64,000 nt of DNA from VRUE01 sp963805455 (GTDB lineage: Bacteria; Actinomycetota; Thermoleophilia; Solirubrobacterales; 70-9): assembly GCA_963805455.1 (NCBI GenBank), contig CAWDUJ010000002.1:242823-306822 (forward strand), given 5' to 3'. Made by a program: the position numbers and the translations under genes. Positions 34,981 to 43,705 of this stretch are shown here, piece by piece; the first letter of the stretch is position 1; each line of letters opens with the position of its first letter. The notes beneath the pieces were generated by a model that saw nothing but the letters and a program-made list of their open reading frames with translations, did no database searches and had not been told where the DNA came from.

Positions 34981-37358
34981 TCTGAGGCGATGTCGGTGTC
35001 CTCGACCGCCCGCACGATCCAGGTATCGGCATCAAGAGCCTGGTTTCTGACGATCTGGACCTCGCGCTGCTGGCCTTCGTTGCCGCCCACGTTGTAGCCG
35101 CCGTTGATCAGGGCCTTGCCGCCGGGGCAGTCGACCGTCGCGGTCTTCGATTCTGCGTTTTTCACAATCGTCCCCGGGATCCTTTCGACCCCACTGATTC
35201 CGACCGGTCCGGTCGAGCCGGTCGGGCCGGTCGGGCCGGTCGGGCCGGTCGGACCACCGGGTCCGGTGATCCCCTGGTTGCCCAGGGGGCCCTGAGGCCC
35301 GGCCGGACCGGTCGGGCCCGTTGGGCCTGGGACCGAGATCGGCTGCGCCTTGTCGAGCCAGAAGCTGCCGGTGCCGGTGCCGCCCAGGTTGAGGAAGAGG
35401 CGGAGTTTCGTCCCTTCCGGCCCGAAGTTGGTTTCGAGTTTCAGTTCTTCCCATTCCCCCGAACCGGCGAACGCTTCGAGTTCGTGGTAGGCGACGAATC
35501 CGTCTTCCGAGTTGCGCTCGACGATCGCCGGGAAGATCAGGCGGTTGTTCGGCGATTTGATCATCATCCGCACCCGCTCGAGCTGGTTCGGGGTGACGTC
35601 GGCGGAAATGCTTCTCACACCGCCGAAGCTTTCCGTCCCGTCGGTGGTGACTTTGAGCACCCAGGGCGGACTCGGCGCGGTGCCGTCTTCAAGCCTTTCC
35701 AGGGTGGTCACCTGTGACCCGTCTTCGGGTTCCGGAAGGGGGATCCAACCCAGCGGTTCGGCGATGTCGAACGACTGGTTGTATAGGGCGACTTCGGGAA
35801 GAAACCCGCCCGCTGCGCCGGTCGCGCCCGTGGTGCCGGCGGTGCCGGTCGCGCCTTTGTCGCCGACCAACCCGGTCGCCCCCGTCGCGCCGGTGCCACC
35901 GGTCGCGCCGGTGATCCCTTTCGTGCCGGTGACCCCCTGAATGCCGGTCGCTCCTGTCGCCCCGATCGCACCGGTGTTTCCGGTCGGGCCTTTGGTCCCG
36001 GGAGCTCCGGTCGCTCCGGTGGGTCCCTGCGGGCTCGCCCCCGCAGCTCCGGTGGCCCCCGTGTTGCCGGTGTTTCCGGTCGAGCCCTTGACGCCGGTGG
36101 CACCAGTGGTGCCGCCGGTGCCGGACACCCCGGACGCACCGGTCGCTCCGGTTTTGCCCGTCGCACCGGTTGCCCCGGTGTCACCGGTCGGGCCCTGGAG
36201 GCCGGGGACACCCTGGCCGCCCTGCGCCCCGGTGGCACCCATTGCCCCGATCGATCCGGTCGCGCCTTTGGCGCCGGTCGCCCCAGCCGCCCCGGCCGCC
36301 CCGGCCGTTCCAGTTGCTCCGACCGCCCCGGCCGCGCCGGCATCGCCGGTCGCGCCTTTGGCGCCGGTCGCCCCAGCAGCCCCCGTCGCGCCGGCCGGAC
36401 TCGGCCCGGTCGCACCGGTTGCGCCGGTGGCACCTACCGCGCCGCTCGCCCCGGTGGCGCCGGTAGCGCCCGTGGCGCCTGTGTTTCCAATGACTCCTGT
36501 CACCCCGGTAATGCCGGTGGCGCCCGTGGCTCCGGTCGGGCCCTGAGTCCCCGCCGGCCCCTGTGCGCCCTGGGCGCCGGCCGCGCCCGTGGCACCCGTG
36601 ACTCCGGTCGCGCCGGTCGCCCCAGTCGGCCCAGAAGGTCCGCTCGCGCCGGCGGCTCCCGTGGAGCCGGTGGCACCCATGGCTCCGGTGTCGCCTTTGG
36701 CGCCCGTCGGGCCGGTCGGTCCTGCTTCGGTACCTGCCGCCCCCGTGGCGCCGGTCGCCCCCTGGGTGCCCTGCGCTCCCTGGGCGCCCTGCGCTCCGGT
36801 CGGGCCGGTCGGCCCTTCCCCTCCGGCACCGCCACCTCCGCCGGGTTGTCCGGCGGCGCCCTGCGGGCCCTGGGGACCTTGCGGGCCGGCGGGGCCGGTC
36901 GCGCCGGTCGGGCCCGTCGTCGAGTTCGTCGCGCCCGGTGTGCCGCTGGGCCCCGTCTGGCCCTGATGTCCCTGCGCGCCGGTCGGGCCGATGCCGCCGG
37001 GTCCACCGGCGTTCCCCGGGCCACCCTGCGCGCCCGCCGACCCCTTCGGACCGACGGGACCCTGGGGACCAACGGGCCCGGCCGGGCCACCGGCGGCGAT
37101 GCTCTGGACGTCCCCGTCATTGGCGGCGGCGACCATGACGACCTTCTTCTCGCCCTTCTTGCAGTTCTTCTTGGCGCCGATGAAGCGGATCGCGCCCTTT
37201 TCGGGGTTGCTCTTCTTGACGCAGATGTTCGTCCCGGTGAGGGCGCTGGTCCGTGCGGCCTGCGAGGCGGGGGCCAGGATCATCGCGATCGCCAGCGCGG
37301 CGGCAAGCGCCGCCACGGCGGGCCTCACCCTGACTGCGGTGGATGGCACGCCGCTCAC
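34935..37358 (-). CDS. Secreted collagen-like protein 2
   Basis: This protein shares the architecture of collagen-like protein 1. A signal peptide (VAALAAALAIAMILAPASQA) precedes the two-Cys module (CVKKSNPEKGAIRFI, then CKKGEKKVVMVAA). A Gly-X-Y stalk runs from about residue 88 to 517, then a beta-domain to about 670 (LYNQSFDIAEPLGWI, VRMMIKSPNN, FWLDKAQPISVPG), a short Gly-X-Y run (about 676-721) and the C-terminal domain (VDCPGGKALINGGYNV, WIVRAVED, AICGVV). The GTG at 37356-37358, preceded by GGAG at a good distance, is preferred over the ATG at 37454. It is second in the collagen operon, 28 bases after the upstream stop. Confidence 0.84.
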   Translation of the reverse strand: MSGVPSTAVRVRPAVAALAAALAIAMILAPASQAARTSALTGTNICVKKSNPEKGAIRFIGAKKNCKKGEKKVVMVAAANDGDVQSIAAGGPAGPVGPQGPVGPKGSAGAQGGPGNAGGPGGIGPTGAQGHQGQTGPSGTPGATNSTTGPTGATGPAGPQGPQGPQGAAGQPGGGGGAGGEGPTGPTGAQGAQGAQGTQGATGATGAAGTEAGPTGPTGAKGDTGAMGATGSTGAAGASGPSGPTGATGATGVTGATGAAGAQGAQGPAGTQGPTGATGATGITGVTGVIGNTGATGATGATGASGAVGATGATGATGPSPAGATGAAGATGAKGATGDAGAAGAVGATGTAGAAGAAGATGAKGATGSIGAMGATGAQGGQGVPGLQGPTGDTGATGATGKTGATGASGVSGTGGTTGATGVKGSTGNTGNTGATGAAGASPQGPTGATGAPGTKGPTGNTGAIGATGATGIQGVTGTKGITGATGGTGATGATGLVGDKGATGTAGTTGATGAAGGFLPEVALYNQSFDIAEPLGWIPLPEPEDGSQVTTLERLEDGTAPSPPWVLKVTTDGTESFGGVRSISADVTPNQLERVRMMIKSPNNRLIFPAIVERNSEDGFVAYHELEAFAGSGEWEELKLETNFGPEGTKLRLFLNLGGTGTGSFWLDKAQPISVPGPTGPTGPAGPQGPLGNQGITGPGGPTGPTGPTGPTGSTGPVGISGVERIPGTIVKNAESKTATVDCPGGKALINGGYNVGGNEGQQREVQIVRNQALDADTWIVRAVEDTDIASEWELQAFAICGVVSP

Positions 37359-37386
37359 ACTCCAGCTCCCGGGAGCCGGCCCATCA

Positions 37387-39302
37387 TTACGGTGTCGTGG
37401 TGACGCAGATGACGGAGGCCGTGAGAGACCAAAGGTTGACTTCGGGTGTCTCAACCGCCCGCACCGTCCAGATGTTCGTGGCGCTGGCGCGGCTTTCGAC
37501 GACGGTCAGTTTCCCGAGGTCGGATTCCGGTGTGGCTGTGAGGACGTCCGAACCTCCGATCGCGGTCTTGCCCGCCGGGCATTCGGCGGTCGCCGTCTTC
37601 ACCGAGTTGGTGTTCTCGCCGACTTTGGTCCCGGTCACCGTCACCAGGCCGCTGGCCCCGGCGGCGCCGGTCGGGCCGGTGGTTCCGGTCGGGCCGGTGG
37701 TTCCGGTCGGGCCGGTCGGGCCCTGAAGGCCGGTCGGGCCGGTGATCCCGGTCGGGCCGGTCGGGCCGGTCGGGCCGGGAACGCCGTCGGCGCCTTTCGC
37801 CCCGGTGGCTCCGGTCGCACCCGTCGCACCCGTCGCGCCCGTCGCGCCTTTGACGCCGCTCGCGCCGGTCGCGCCCTGAAGTCCCTGTTCGCCCTGCGGG
37901 CCCTGGATCCCGGCCGGGCCCTGGCTCCCGGTCGCGCCGGTGGCACCGGTCGCGCCGGTATCGCCTTTGGCGCCGGTCGCTCCGGTCGCTCCGGTTGCAC
38001 CCGTGGCTCCGGTTGCACCCGTGGCGCCGGTCGCTCCGGTCGCGCCAGCCGCGCCGGTGTCGCCTTTGGCGCCGGTCGCTCCGGTCGCGCCGGTGGCCCC
38101 GGTGGTACCTGTTGCTCCTGTCGTCCCGGTCGCGCCGGTCGCGCCGGTGGCCCCGGTCGCTCCGACCGCACCCTGGTTACCCTGCGGGCCCTGGATGCCG
38201 GCCGGGCCGGTGGCGCCGGTCGCGCCCGTTGCTCCGGTGTGCCTTTGGCTCCCGTGGCGCCGATGGCACCAGTGGCACCCGTCGCTCCGGTGGCTCCCGT
38301 CGCTCCGGTGGCTCCGGCTGCTCCGGTGTCGCCTTTGGCGCCGGTGGGACCAGTTGCCCCGGTCGCGCCGGTCGCGCCTGTGGCTCCGGCAGCGCCGGTG
38401 GCGCCGGTGGCGCCGGTCGCGCCTGTGGGGCCGGTCGCTCCGGTCGCGCCGGTGGCGCCGGTGGCGCCGGTCGGGCCCTGGGTCCCGGCCGGGCCCTGTG
38501 TGCCCTGGGCGCCGGTCGCGCCGATGGCCCCGGTTGCGCCGGTGGCCCCGGTTGCTCCGGTCGGGCCGGTGGCTCCAGTTGCTCCAGTTGCTCCAGTGGC
38601 ACCGGTCGCGCCCACCGCACTGCTACCGGTCGCGCCAGTCGCGCCGGTGGCTCCAGTTGGTCCGGTATCGCCTTTGGCGCCGGTCGCTCCGGTCGGACCG
38701 GCGGCGCCGGTCGCTCCGGTCGCGCCGGTGGCTCCAGTTACTCCGGTTGCGCCGGTCGGGCCGGTCGGGCCGGCCGTCCCCGCCGGGCCTGTCGCTCCAG
38801 TTGCTCCGGTTGCACCGGTCGCTCCGGTGGCGCCGGTCACCCCGGTCGCTCCGGTCGGGCCGGGGTCGCCGGTCGCGCCCGCCGGGCCTGCCGGGCCGGT
38901 CGCACCGGCGGGGCCGGTCGCGCCGGTCGCGCCGGTAGTTCCCACTGCGCCGGTAGGGCCCTGGTTGCCCTGTGCGCCCTGGCTGCCCTGCGCGCCCGGA
39001 TCACCCTGCGGGCCGACGGGCCCGACCGGGCCGATCGAGCCCTGCGGGCCGGGCGCGCCGACCGCGGTCGCATCCTGTTCGGTCGGGGCGCTGACCAGAA
39101 TCAGAAGTCTCTCCTTGCCCTTGCACTTCTTGCCGGAAGCCATCCGCATCGCGCCCTTGTTCGGGTTGCCCTTCTTGACGCAGACCCGGAACGAGCTGAC
39201 GGCGGCGTGGGCCGGACTGGAGATCACGAGCAGCCCGAGCACGACGATGGCGGCCCCGAGTGTGTATGGGAGCCAACGGCGGACGGGCAGCAAAGCGGTC
39301 AT
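37387..39302 (-). CDS. Secreted collagen-like protein 3, one apparent frameshift
   Basis: The ATG at 39300-39302 is preceded by AAGGAGA and starts TALLPVRRWLPYTLGAAIV, a signal peptide ending SSPAHA. A two-Cys module follows (RVCVKKGNPNKGAMR, KKCKGKERLLILV), then a long Gly-X-Y stalk dominated by GAT triplets. Near 38240 one base is missing (GTGTGCC where sister repeats read GTGTCGCC), so the frame shifts; the sequence before it and the sequence after it both remain Gly-X-Y in their own frames. With this repaired, the chain ends in the Cys-containing domain at 37387-37644 (AECPAGKTAIGGSDV, WTVRAVET, SVICV). It lacks the middle beta-domain of proteins 1 and 2. First gene of the operon. Confidence 0.8.
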
Positions 39303-39407
39303 CGGGAGCGGTCTCCTTGCAGTCTCGGGCACATGACGGTCAGGCGCGAATCAGGCAGCGAAGCCAGGCAAGCTACCGAAGCCGGAGGCGGTTGGCCATC
39401 CCTGCCA

Positions 39408-39434
39408 GTACAACATCTGGCCATCCTACGAAGT
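39408..39434 (-). promoter_or_regulatory. Conserved leader/promoter element upstream of collagen-like gene 3
   Basis: On the minus strand these 27 bases match the block at 49872-49898 upstream of collagen-like gene 4 at 21 of 27 positions, around a TCGTAGG core (TAGGAT here, TAGGTT there). In both cases the element lies roughly 105-145 bases before an AAGGAGA ribosome-binding site and an ATGACCGC start. It could contain the -10 region of a shared promoter, or a regulator site. Confidence 0.5.
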
Positions 39435-39451
39435 TTCGGTCAATCGAGCCT

Positions 39452-39482
39452 CCAAAAAGTGCAAACAACCGCCCTCAGGCGG
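39452..39482 (-). terminator. Intrinsic terminator of the MaoC-like gene
   Basis: On the minus strand CCGCC-TGAG-GGCGG (39469-39482) contains the stop codon of the MaoC-like gene in its loop and is followed by TTGTTTGCACTTTTT. The stem is short (5 bp) but the T-rich tail is typical. It separates this gene from the downstream collagen operon. Confidence 0.55.
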
Positions 39483-39999
39483 CATCTCCCGGTTCCTTCC
39501 GGGGCACGAGCACCAGCCGCTTGAACTCGGCGACGAGGACCCCGTCCTGGTTGAGGACACGGGTGTGGACCCTGACGACGCCCCGGTCGGGCTTCGAGCT
39601 CGAGGGCTTGACCTCGAGGACCTCGGTCTCGCAGAACAGCGTGTCGCCGTGGAAAACCGGGTTCGGATGGCTCAGCTCTTCCGTCGCCAGGTTGGCGATC
39701 GCCTTCCCCGAGACGTCGGAGACCGACATCCCCAACGCCAGCGAGTAGACCAGCGGCCCGACGACGACATTGCGGCCCTGCTGGGAGTTCTTCGCATAGA
39801 CGTCGTTCAGATGGAGGGGGTGATGGTTCATCGTGATCAGGCAGAAGAGGTGGTCGTCGGCCTCGGTCACGGTCTTCGCCGGCCAGTGCTTGTAGACGGC
39901 GCCGACCTCGAACTCCTCGAGGTAGCGGCCGTAGGGATGCGCGCCTGATGCCTCGCGCTCGGCCTGGTCGGTGCTCAGCTCGTACTTCTCGTCAGTCAT
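39475..39999 (-). CDS. MaoC-family hydratase (candidate mesaconyl-CoA hydratase)
   Basis: This 174-residue hot-dog fold hydratase of the MaoC family has GRYLEEFEVGAVYKHWPAKT, VTEADDHLFCLITMNHHPLH (catalytic Asp/His region of R-hydratases), VVGPLVYSLALGMSVSD, LSHPNPVFHGDTLFCETEV and THE RVLNQDGVLVAEF strand. The ATG at 39997-39999 is preferred over the longer frame to 40095. With a MeaA-type mutase, an acyl-CoA dehydrogenase and a malyl-CoA lyase in the same window, the likely substrate is mesaconyl-CoA (hydrated to beta-methylmalyl-CoA). This is inferred from context; other enoyl-CoA hydratase activities are possible. Confidence 0.76.
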   Translation of the reverse strand: MTDEKYELSTDQAEREASGAHPYGRYLEEFEVGAVYKHWPAKTVTEADDHLFCLITMNHHPLHLNDVYAKNSQQGRNVVVGPLVYSLALGMSVSDVSGKAIANLATEELSHPNPVFHGDTLFCETEVLEVKPSSSKPDRGVVRVHTRVLNQDGVLVAEFKRLVLVPRKEPGDAA

Positions 40000-40075
40000 C
40001 TCGTTTCGCGGTCTCTCTGGATTTGGACGGCCGCGCACTTTATCCGCGTCCGCCCCGGTTAGGCTTTGGCGCCTG

Positions 40076-40636
40076 ATGGACCGCAAGAAGATCATCCGCT
40101 ACAGCTTCTGGGCGGTGTTCGCCGTCCTTGGGCGTGATCCTCATCATCGCGCTTGCTCGACAACGGCAACGGAGCTCCTCCAGCTCGGACAGCCGACGTC
40201 GAAGGCTCGAGCGACCGCCGCCGTCATCGTCAGCGCAGACGAACTTCGCGAAAAGGCCGCCGAACACGATGGCCCCGTCTACTGGGCTGGTGAACAGGAA
40301 GGCGCGGAAATCGAGTACAGCGAACCCGAACCCGGCCGCATCTACGTCCGCTACCTCACCGGCGGCGCCGAAGCCGGCGACCCAAACACCAACTTCCTCA
40401 CGATCGGGACCTACGAATTCAAGGACGCCGCCCAGGCCCTGAAGAAGCAGTCCAAGGAATCGAACGGGGTCCTCGCCTCCGCTCCCGGTGGCGGCGTCGT
40501 CTACTTCGACACCACCCACCCCCAGAGCGTCTACCTCGCCTACCCCGGAGAGGAAGCTCAGGTCGAGGTCTTCGACCCGAATCCAAAACGCTCGCTGGGC
40601 CTCGTCTCCTCAGGCCTGATCGTCCCCGTCGGCTAG
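40076..40636 (+). pseudogene. Membrane-anchored protein of an unrecognised family (paralogue C), N-terminal frameshifts
   Basis: Bases from about 40215 on encode the same domain as paralogues A and B: GPVYWAGEQEGAEIE, IYVRYLTGGAEAGDP, NFLTIGTYEFKDAA, SVYLAYPGEEAQVEVFDPNP, IVPVG. The start ATG at 40076 gives DRKKIIRYSFWAVFAVLG, but the rest of the membrane helix (VILIIAL) reads only in the next frame after the GGG at 40130-40132. The frame must change back before the domain begins. At least two compensating indels are needed for a product like paralogue B. The downstream domain frame is intact to the stop at 40634-40636, so sequencing error is plausible. Confidence 0.62.
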
Positions 40637-41713
40637 CTCGACATCCTCGACGTGGTGGAGGGTGGCCTCCGCCGATTCCAACTCTCCTCGATCGGGGTAG
40701 GCGTGTCCCGCCAGAATCGCCACCGCGCCGGGAAGGCTCGCGGCGACCAAGGCAACCACGCTCATTAGAGACAGCAACGTCGCTTCGGTGGTCGAGTAGT
40801 CGGCGGTTGCCAGGAAGACGACCATCCCGCCCTCGCGGAGACCGAAGCCGGCGATCGAGATCGGGATCAGGGTGACGACGAGCACCAACGGCGTCACCAC
40901 CGCGAGGAGCGTGATCGGCGCGTCGATGTCGATCGCCTTCGCCACAAGCCAGAGTGAGGTCACCGTCAGCCCCTGGAAGATGAGGCCGAGCCCGAACCCG
41001 ATCACCAGAGTGCGGGGACGTCGGCGATAGAGGTGGAGCGTCGCCCGGGTCTCCCTCGCCCACTCGACGACCCGCTCGGGAAGCCGCCTCGCGAGAGAGC
41101 TTCCACCCCGCATGCCAAGCAGGATCAGGAGCGCCGAGGCGAGGAGCCCGGCGGCGGTCACCGCCAGCAACGTCAGCGCCAGCGATGTCGGAATCGTCCC
41201 GGGCCGGATCGCCAAAGAGAGCCAGGCAATGACGATCAGGCACCAGAGCGCCAGAAAGCGGTCAACAACTACGGACAGCAGCGCCCGGACCAACGGCGGG
41301 CCCGGTTTCGCCAGGAGCAGAGCGCGAGCCAGGTCGCCGCCGAACGCGGTCGGCAGGAAGCTATTGGCGAAAGCGCCCATCAGGTAGGCACGGATCACCG
41401 CCGGCAGCGGGCGCGGCAGGCCGGCACCCTCCAGCAGGTAGTACCAGCGCCAGGCTCCGACCAGCTGCGAGCAGAAGAGGACACCGATGGCGGCCAGGAA
41501 TAGCGGCCACGAGCCATCCTGGAGCTGGTCGACGGCCGCCCCCCAGTCGACAAGGGTCGCGATCAGGGCCAGCAGGAGAACGGTGAAAAACGCCCGGACC
41601 CAAACCGAGCCCGCCGCCCATTGCAGGACCCGTCCGATGCGTGCGAGCGCGCCTCGGTCCTCGGCGTCCGGTCCGTTGCTGGTCACGGGGTGCACCGTCG
41701 CAGGAACTATCAT
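40610..41713 (-). CDS. Lysylphosphatidylglycerol synthase TM-region-like (UPF0104) membrane protein
   Basis: This polytopic protein of about 367 residues has 7-8 hydrophobic segments (FFTVLLLALIATLVDWGAAV, FLAAIGVLFCSQLVGAWRW, LTLLAVTAAGLLASALLILL) and the typical central motifs of the MprF-TM/UPF0104 family: AYLMGAFANSFLPTAFGGD and VVTLIPISIAGFGLREGGM. These proteins are flippase-like membrane domains for lipids or lipid-linked glycans. It opens a second glycan-related block. The ATG at 41711-41713 is preferred over the longer frame. It diverges from the methyltransferase gene with about 43 bases between starts, and overlaps the end of paralogue C. Confidence 0.8.
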   Translation of the reverse strand: MIVPATVHPVTSNGPDAEDRGALARIGRVLQWAAGSVWVRAFFTVLLLALIATLVDWGAAVDQLQDGSWPLFLAAIGVLFCSQLVGAWRWYYLLEGAGLPRPLPAVIRAYLMGAFANSFLPTAFGGDLARALLLAKPGPPLVRALLSVVVDRFLALWCLIVIAWLSLAIRPGTIPTSLALTLLAVTAAGLLASALLILLGMRGGSSLARRLPERVVEWARETRATLHLYRRRPRTLVIGFGLGLIFQGLTVTSLWLVAKAIDIDAPITLLAVVTPLVLVVTLIPISIAGFGLREGGMVVFLATADYSTTEATLLSLMSVVALVAASLPGAVAILAGHAYPDRGELESAEATLHHVEDVELADGDDQA

Positions 41714-41756
41714 TGCGCGCCGCCAGGAGGTGGAGGCGGGCCTGCATGACCACCCC

Positions 41757-42566
41757 ATGAACGACGATGCGACGAATATCTCGGAGCGCCCGCCGAAGGA
41801 GGGGCTGCGTCAGCTGCTGACCATCGAGGCGCTCCGCACGCTGATCCGCAACCCCCGGGTCTTCATCGCAAACATCCGCCAGGGACCGGAGTTCATCCGC
41901 GACCAGCGCCGCCGGCACGACCTCGCCGGCCTCGAGGAGTTCATCGAACCCGAGGCGAGCGCTGTGGCCGCCGTGTTGGAGATCGAGCCCTCCGCGTACG
42001 AGGCAGCGGCGAAGCAGACTTGGCTTCCGACCGCGGACCCCAAGGACCCGCTCACCGTCTGGAACGCGCGTGCCGAGCTGCTCCGCATAGTCGGGACGAT
42101 CACGACCCTGATGAAGCCGGAGGTACTGGTCGAGACCGGCGTCGCGCTCGGCTTCACCACGGCGACGATCCTCAGGGCGATGAAGGAGAGTGGGGTCGGC
42201 CATGTCTACTCGGTTGATCTCCCGGCCCTGCAGTACAACCCCGACGACCCCGTCGGCCGCGCGATACCGGAGGAGCTCAAAGACCGCTGGACGCTGAGGC
42301 TCGGAGACTCGAGGAAGCTTCTGGAGCCGCTCTGCTCCGAGGTCGGCCCACTCGACGTCTTCATCCACGACGCGCTCCACACCTACTCCTCACAGATGCG
42401 GGAATACAAGACTGCCTGGCCGCACATCCGCCCGGGAGGTCTGCTGGTCTCCGACGATGTCAACAATCCCGCGTTCATCGAGTTCGCCGAGTCGGTCGGC
42501 GCTCGGCCCCACCTCGTTGCCGGGCCCAGTCGCAGCGACGCGATCGGTCTCCTCCGCAAACCCTGA
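41757..42566 (+). CDS. SAM-dependent class I methyltransferase
   Basis: This 269-residue protein has a C-terminal Rossmann methyltransferase domain of the Methyltransf_24 type: EVLVETGVALGFTTATIL (SAM-binding motif I), VGHVYSVDLPALQY, LGDSRKLLEPL, LDVFIHDALHTYSSQM and HIRPGGLLVSDDVN. The N-terminal part is helical. It precedes a GT4 gene by two bases, so it may methylate a glycan or its lipid carrier. The ATG at 41757 is preferred over the longer upstream frame. Confidence 0.8.
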   Translation: MNDDATNISERPPKEGLRQLLTIEALRTLIRNPRVFIANIRQGPEFIRDQRRRHDLAGLEEFIEPEASAVAAVLEIEPSAYEAAAKQTWLPTADPKDPLTVWNARAELLRIVGTITTLMKPEVLVETGVALGFTTATILRAMKESGVGHVYSVDLPALQYNPDDPVGRAIPEELKDRWTLRLGDSRKLLEPLCSEVGPLDVFIHDALHTYSSQMREYKTAWPHIRPGGLLVSDDVNNPAFIEFAESVGARPHLVAGPSRSDAIGLLRKP

Positions 42567-42568
42567 CC

Positions 42569-43705
42569 GTGCGAATCCTCCTTGTCTCCGCCTACGGCCT
42601 CCCGCACATGGGCGGTATCGAGGTGGCGGTCGACACCCTCGCGGCCGAACTGGCCGCCCGCGGCCACACCGTCACCCATGTCACCTCGAGCGCGGGAAGC
42701 TCGGGACCGGGCGCTCCGAAGCCCGGCTACACCCAGATCAGGGTGCCCTCGATCAATCCGCTGGAGGCTGGAGTGGGCGTGCCCTATCCCCTGTTCGGGC
42801 CCCGGCTGCTCACCACGATGAGGCGGGAGATCGCCCTGGCCGACGTCGCCCACTCCCATGGCTACATCTACCCAGGGTCGATCACGGCCGCCGCCCTCTG
42901 CCACCGCAGCACCCCTCGAACGCCCTTCGTCCTCACCGAGCACGTCGGCCACGTCCCCTACGACTCGGCCGTCCTCGATCGCGTTGAGGCCTTGGCGATT
43001 AGAGGCCTCGGCCTCCGCGTCCTGAGGCGCGCCGACGCGGTCGTCTCCTACAACGACCGGGTCACCGAGCAGCTCACCGCACTGGAACCCTCGATCACCC
43101 AGAGGACGATCCTGAACGGCGTCGATACCGATCTCCTTCGGCCCCCCGAAGACGGTGAGCGAGCGCGCATCCGGACCGAGCTCGGCTGGGACGACGGCCC
43201 CAGGGTCCTCTTCGTCGGCCGCCCGGTCGCCAAGAAGGGGTTCCCGGACGCGGTCGACGCGGTCGAGAAGGCCGACCTACCGAATGTCAGGCTCGTCCTG
43301 GTCGGATCGGACAAACTCCCGGCCGGGACGTCGGAGCGGGTGACGGCCCTCGGGGCCATTCCCCGAGAGCGGCTGGCCGAGGTCTACCGCGCCTGCGACG
43401 CGATGATCATGCCCGCCCGCGGCGAGGGGTTCCCGCTCTCCGCCCAGGAAGCACTGGCCAGCGGGCTGCCTCTGATTGCGGCGGACGACCCCGGCTACGC
43501 CCCGAACCTGCGCGGTGCAGGACCAGCGGCGCGGCTGGTTGACGATCCCGCCGGGTTCCCGGTGGCCGTCACCGAGCTCCTCGGCGACGCGGCGGCGCTG
43601 GCGGCTGCTCGCGAGGCCGCCGTCGCACATGCGAGGAAAGCCTTCTCCTGGGACCGGGCCACCTCAGAGCATGAGGCGCTCTACGAAGAGCTTCAGGGGC
43701 CGTAG
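42569..43705 (+). CDS. Glycosyltransferase family 4 (GT-B fold)
   Basis: A GTG start two bases after the methyltransferase stop leads into RILLVSAYGLPHMGGIEVAV, a typical GT4 beginning. The hinge has ILNGVDTDLLRPPE, the donor domain VLFVGRPVAKKGFPDAVDAV, and the EX7E motif lies in ARGEGFPLSAQEALASGLPL. It is a retaining glycosyltransferase using a nucleotide sugar on the cytoplasmic side. It ends tail to tail, with a short overlap, against the large membrane protein gene at 43693. Confidence 0.85.
   Translation: MRILLVSAYGLPHMGGIEVAVDTLAAELAARGHTVTHVTSSAGSSGPGAPKPGYTQIRVPSINPLEAGVGVPYPLFGPRLLTTMRREIALADVAHSHGYIYPGSITAAALCHRSTPRTPFVLTEHVGHVPYDSAVLDRVEALAIRGLGLRVLRRADAVVSYNDRVTEQLTALEPSITQRTILNGVDTDLLRPPEDGERARIRTELGWDDGPRVLFVGRPVAKKGFPDAVDAVEKADLPNVRLVLVGSDKLPAGTSERVTALGAIPRERLAEVYRACDAMIMPARGEGFPLSAQEALASGLPLIAADDPGYAPNLRGAGPAARLVDDPAGFPVAVTELLGDAAALAAAREAAVAHARKAFSWDRATSEHEALYEELQGP

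Noticed and set aside
33152..39524. Long plus-strand open frames antisense to the collagen-like genes, full of Pro/Ala/Val
   Set aside because: They mirror the Gly-X-Y repeat (GGN and CCN codons are complementary). They lack starts with ribosome-binding sites and break exactly where the collagen frame shifts.
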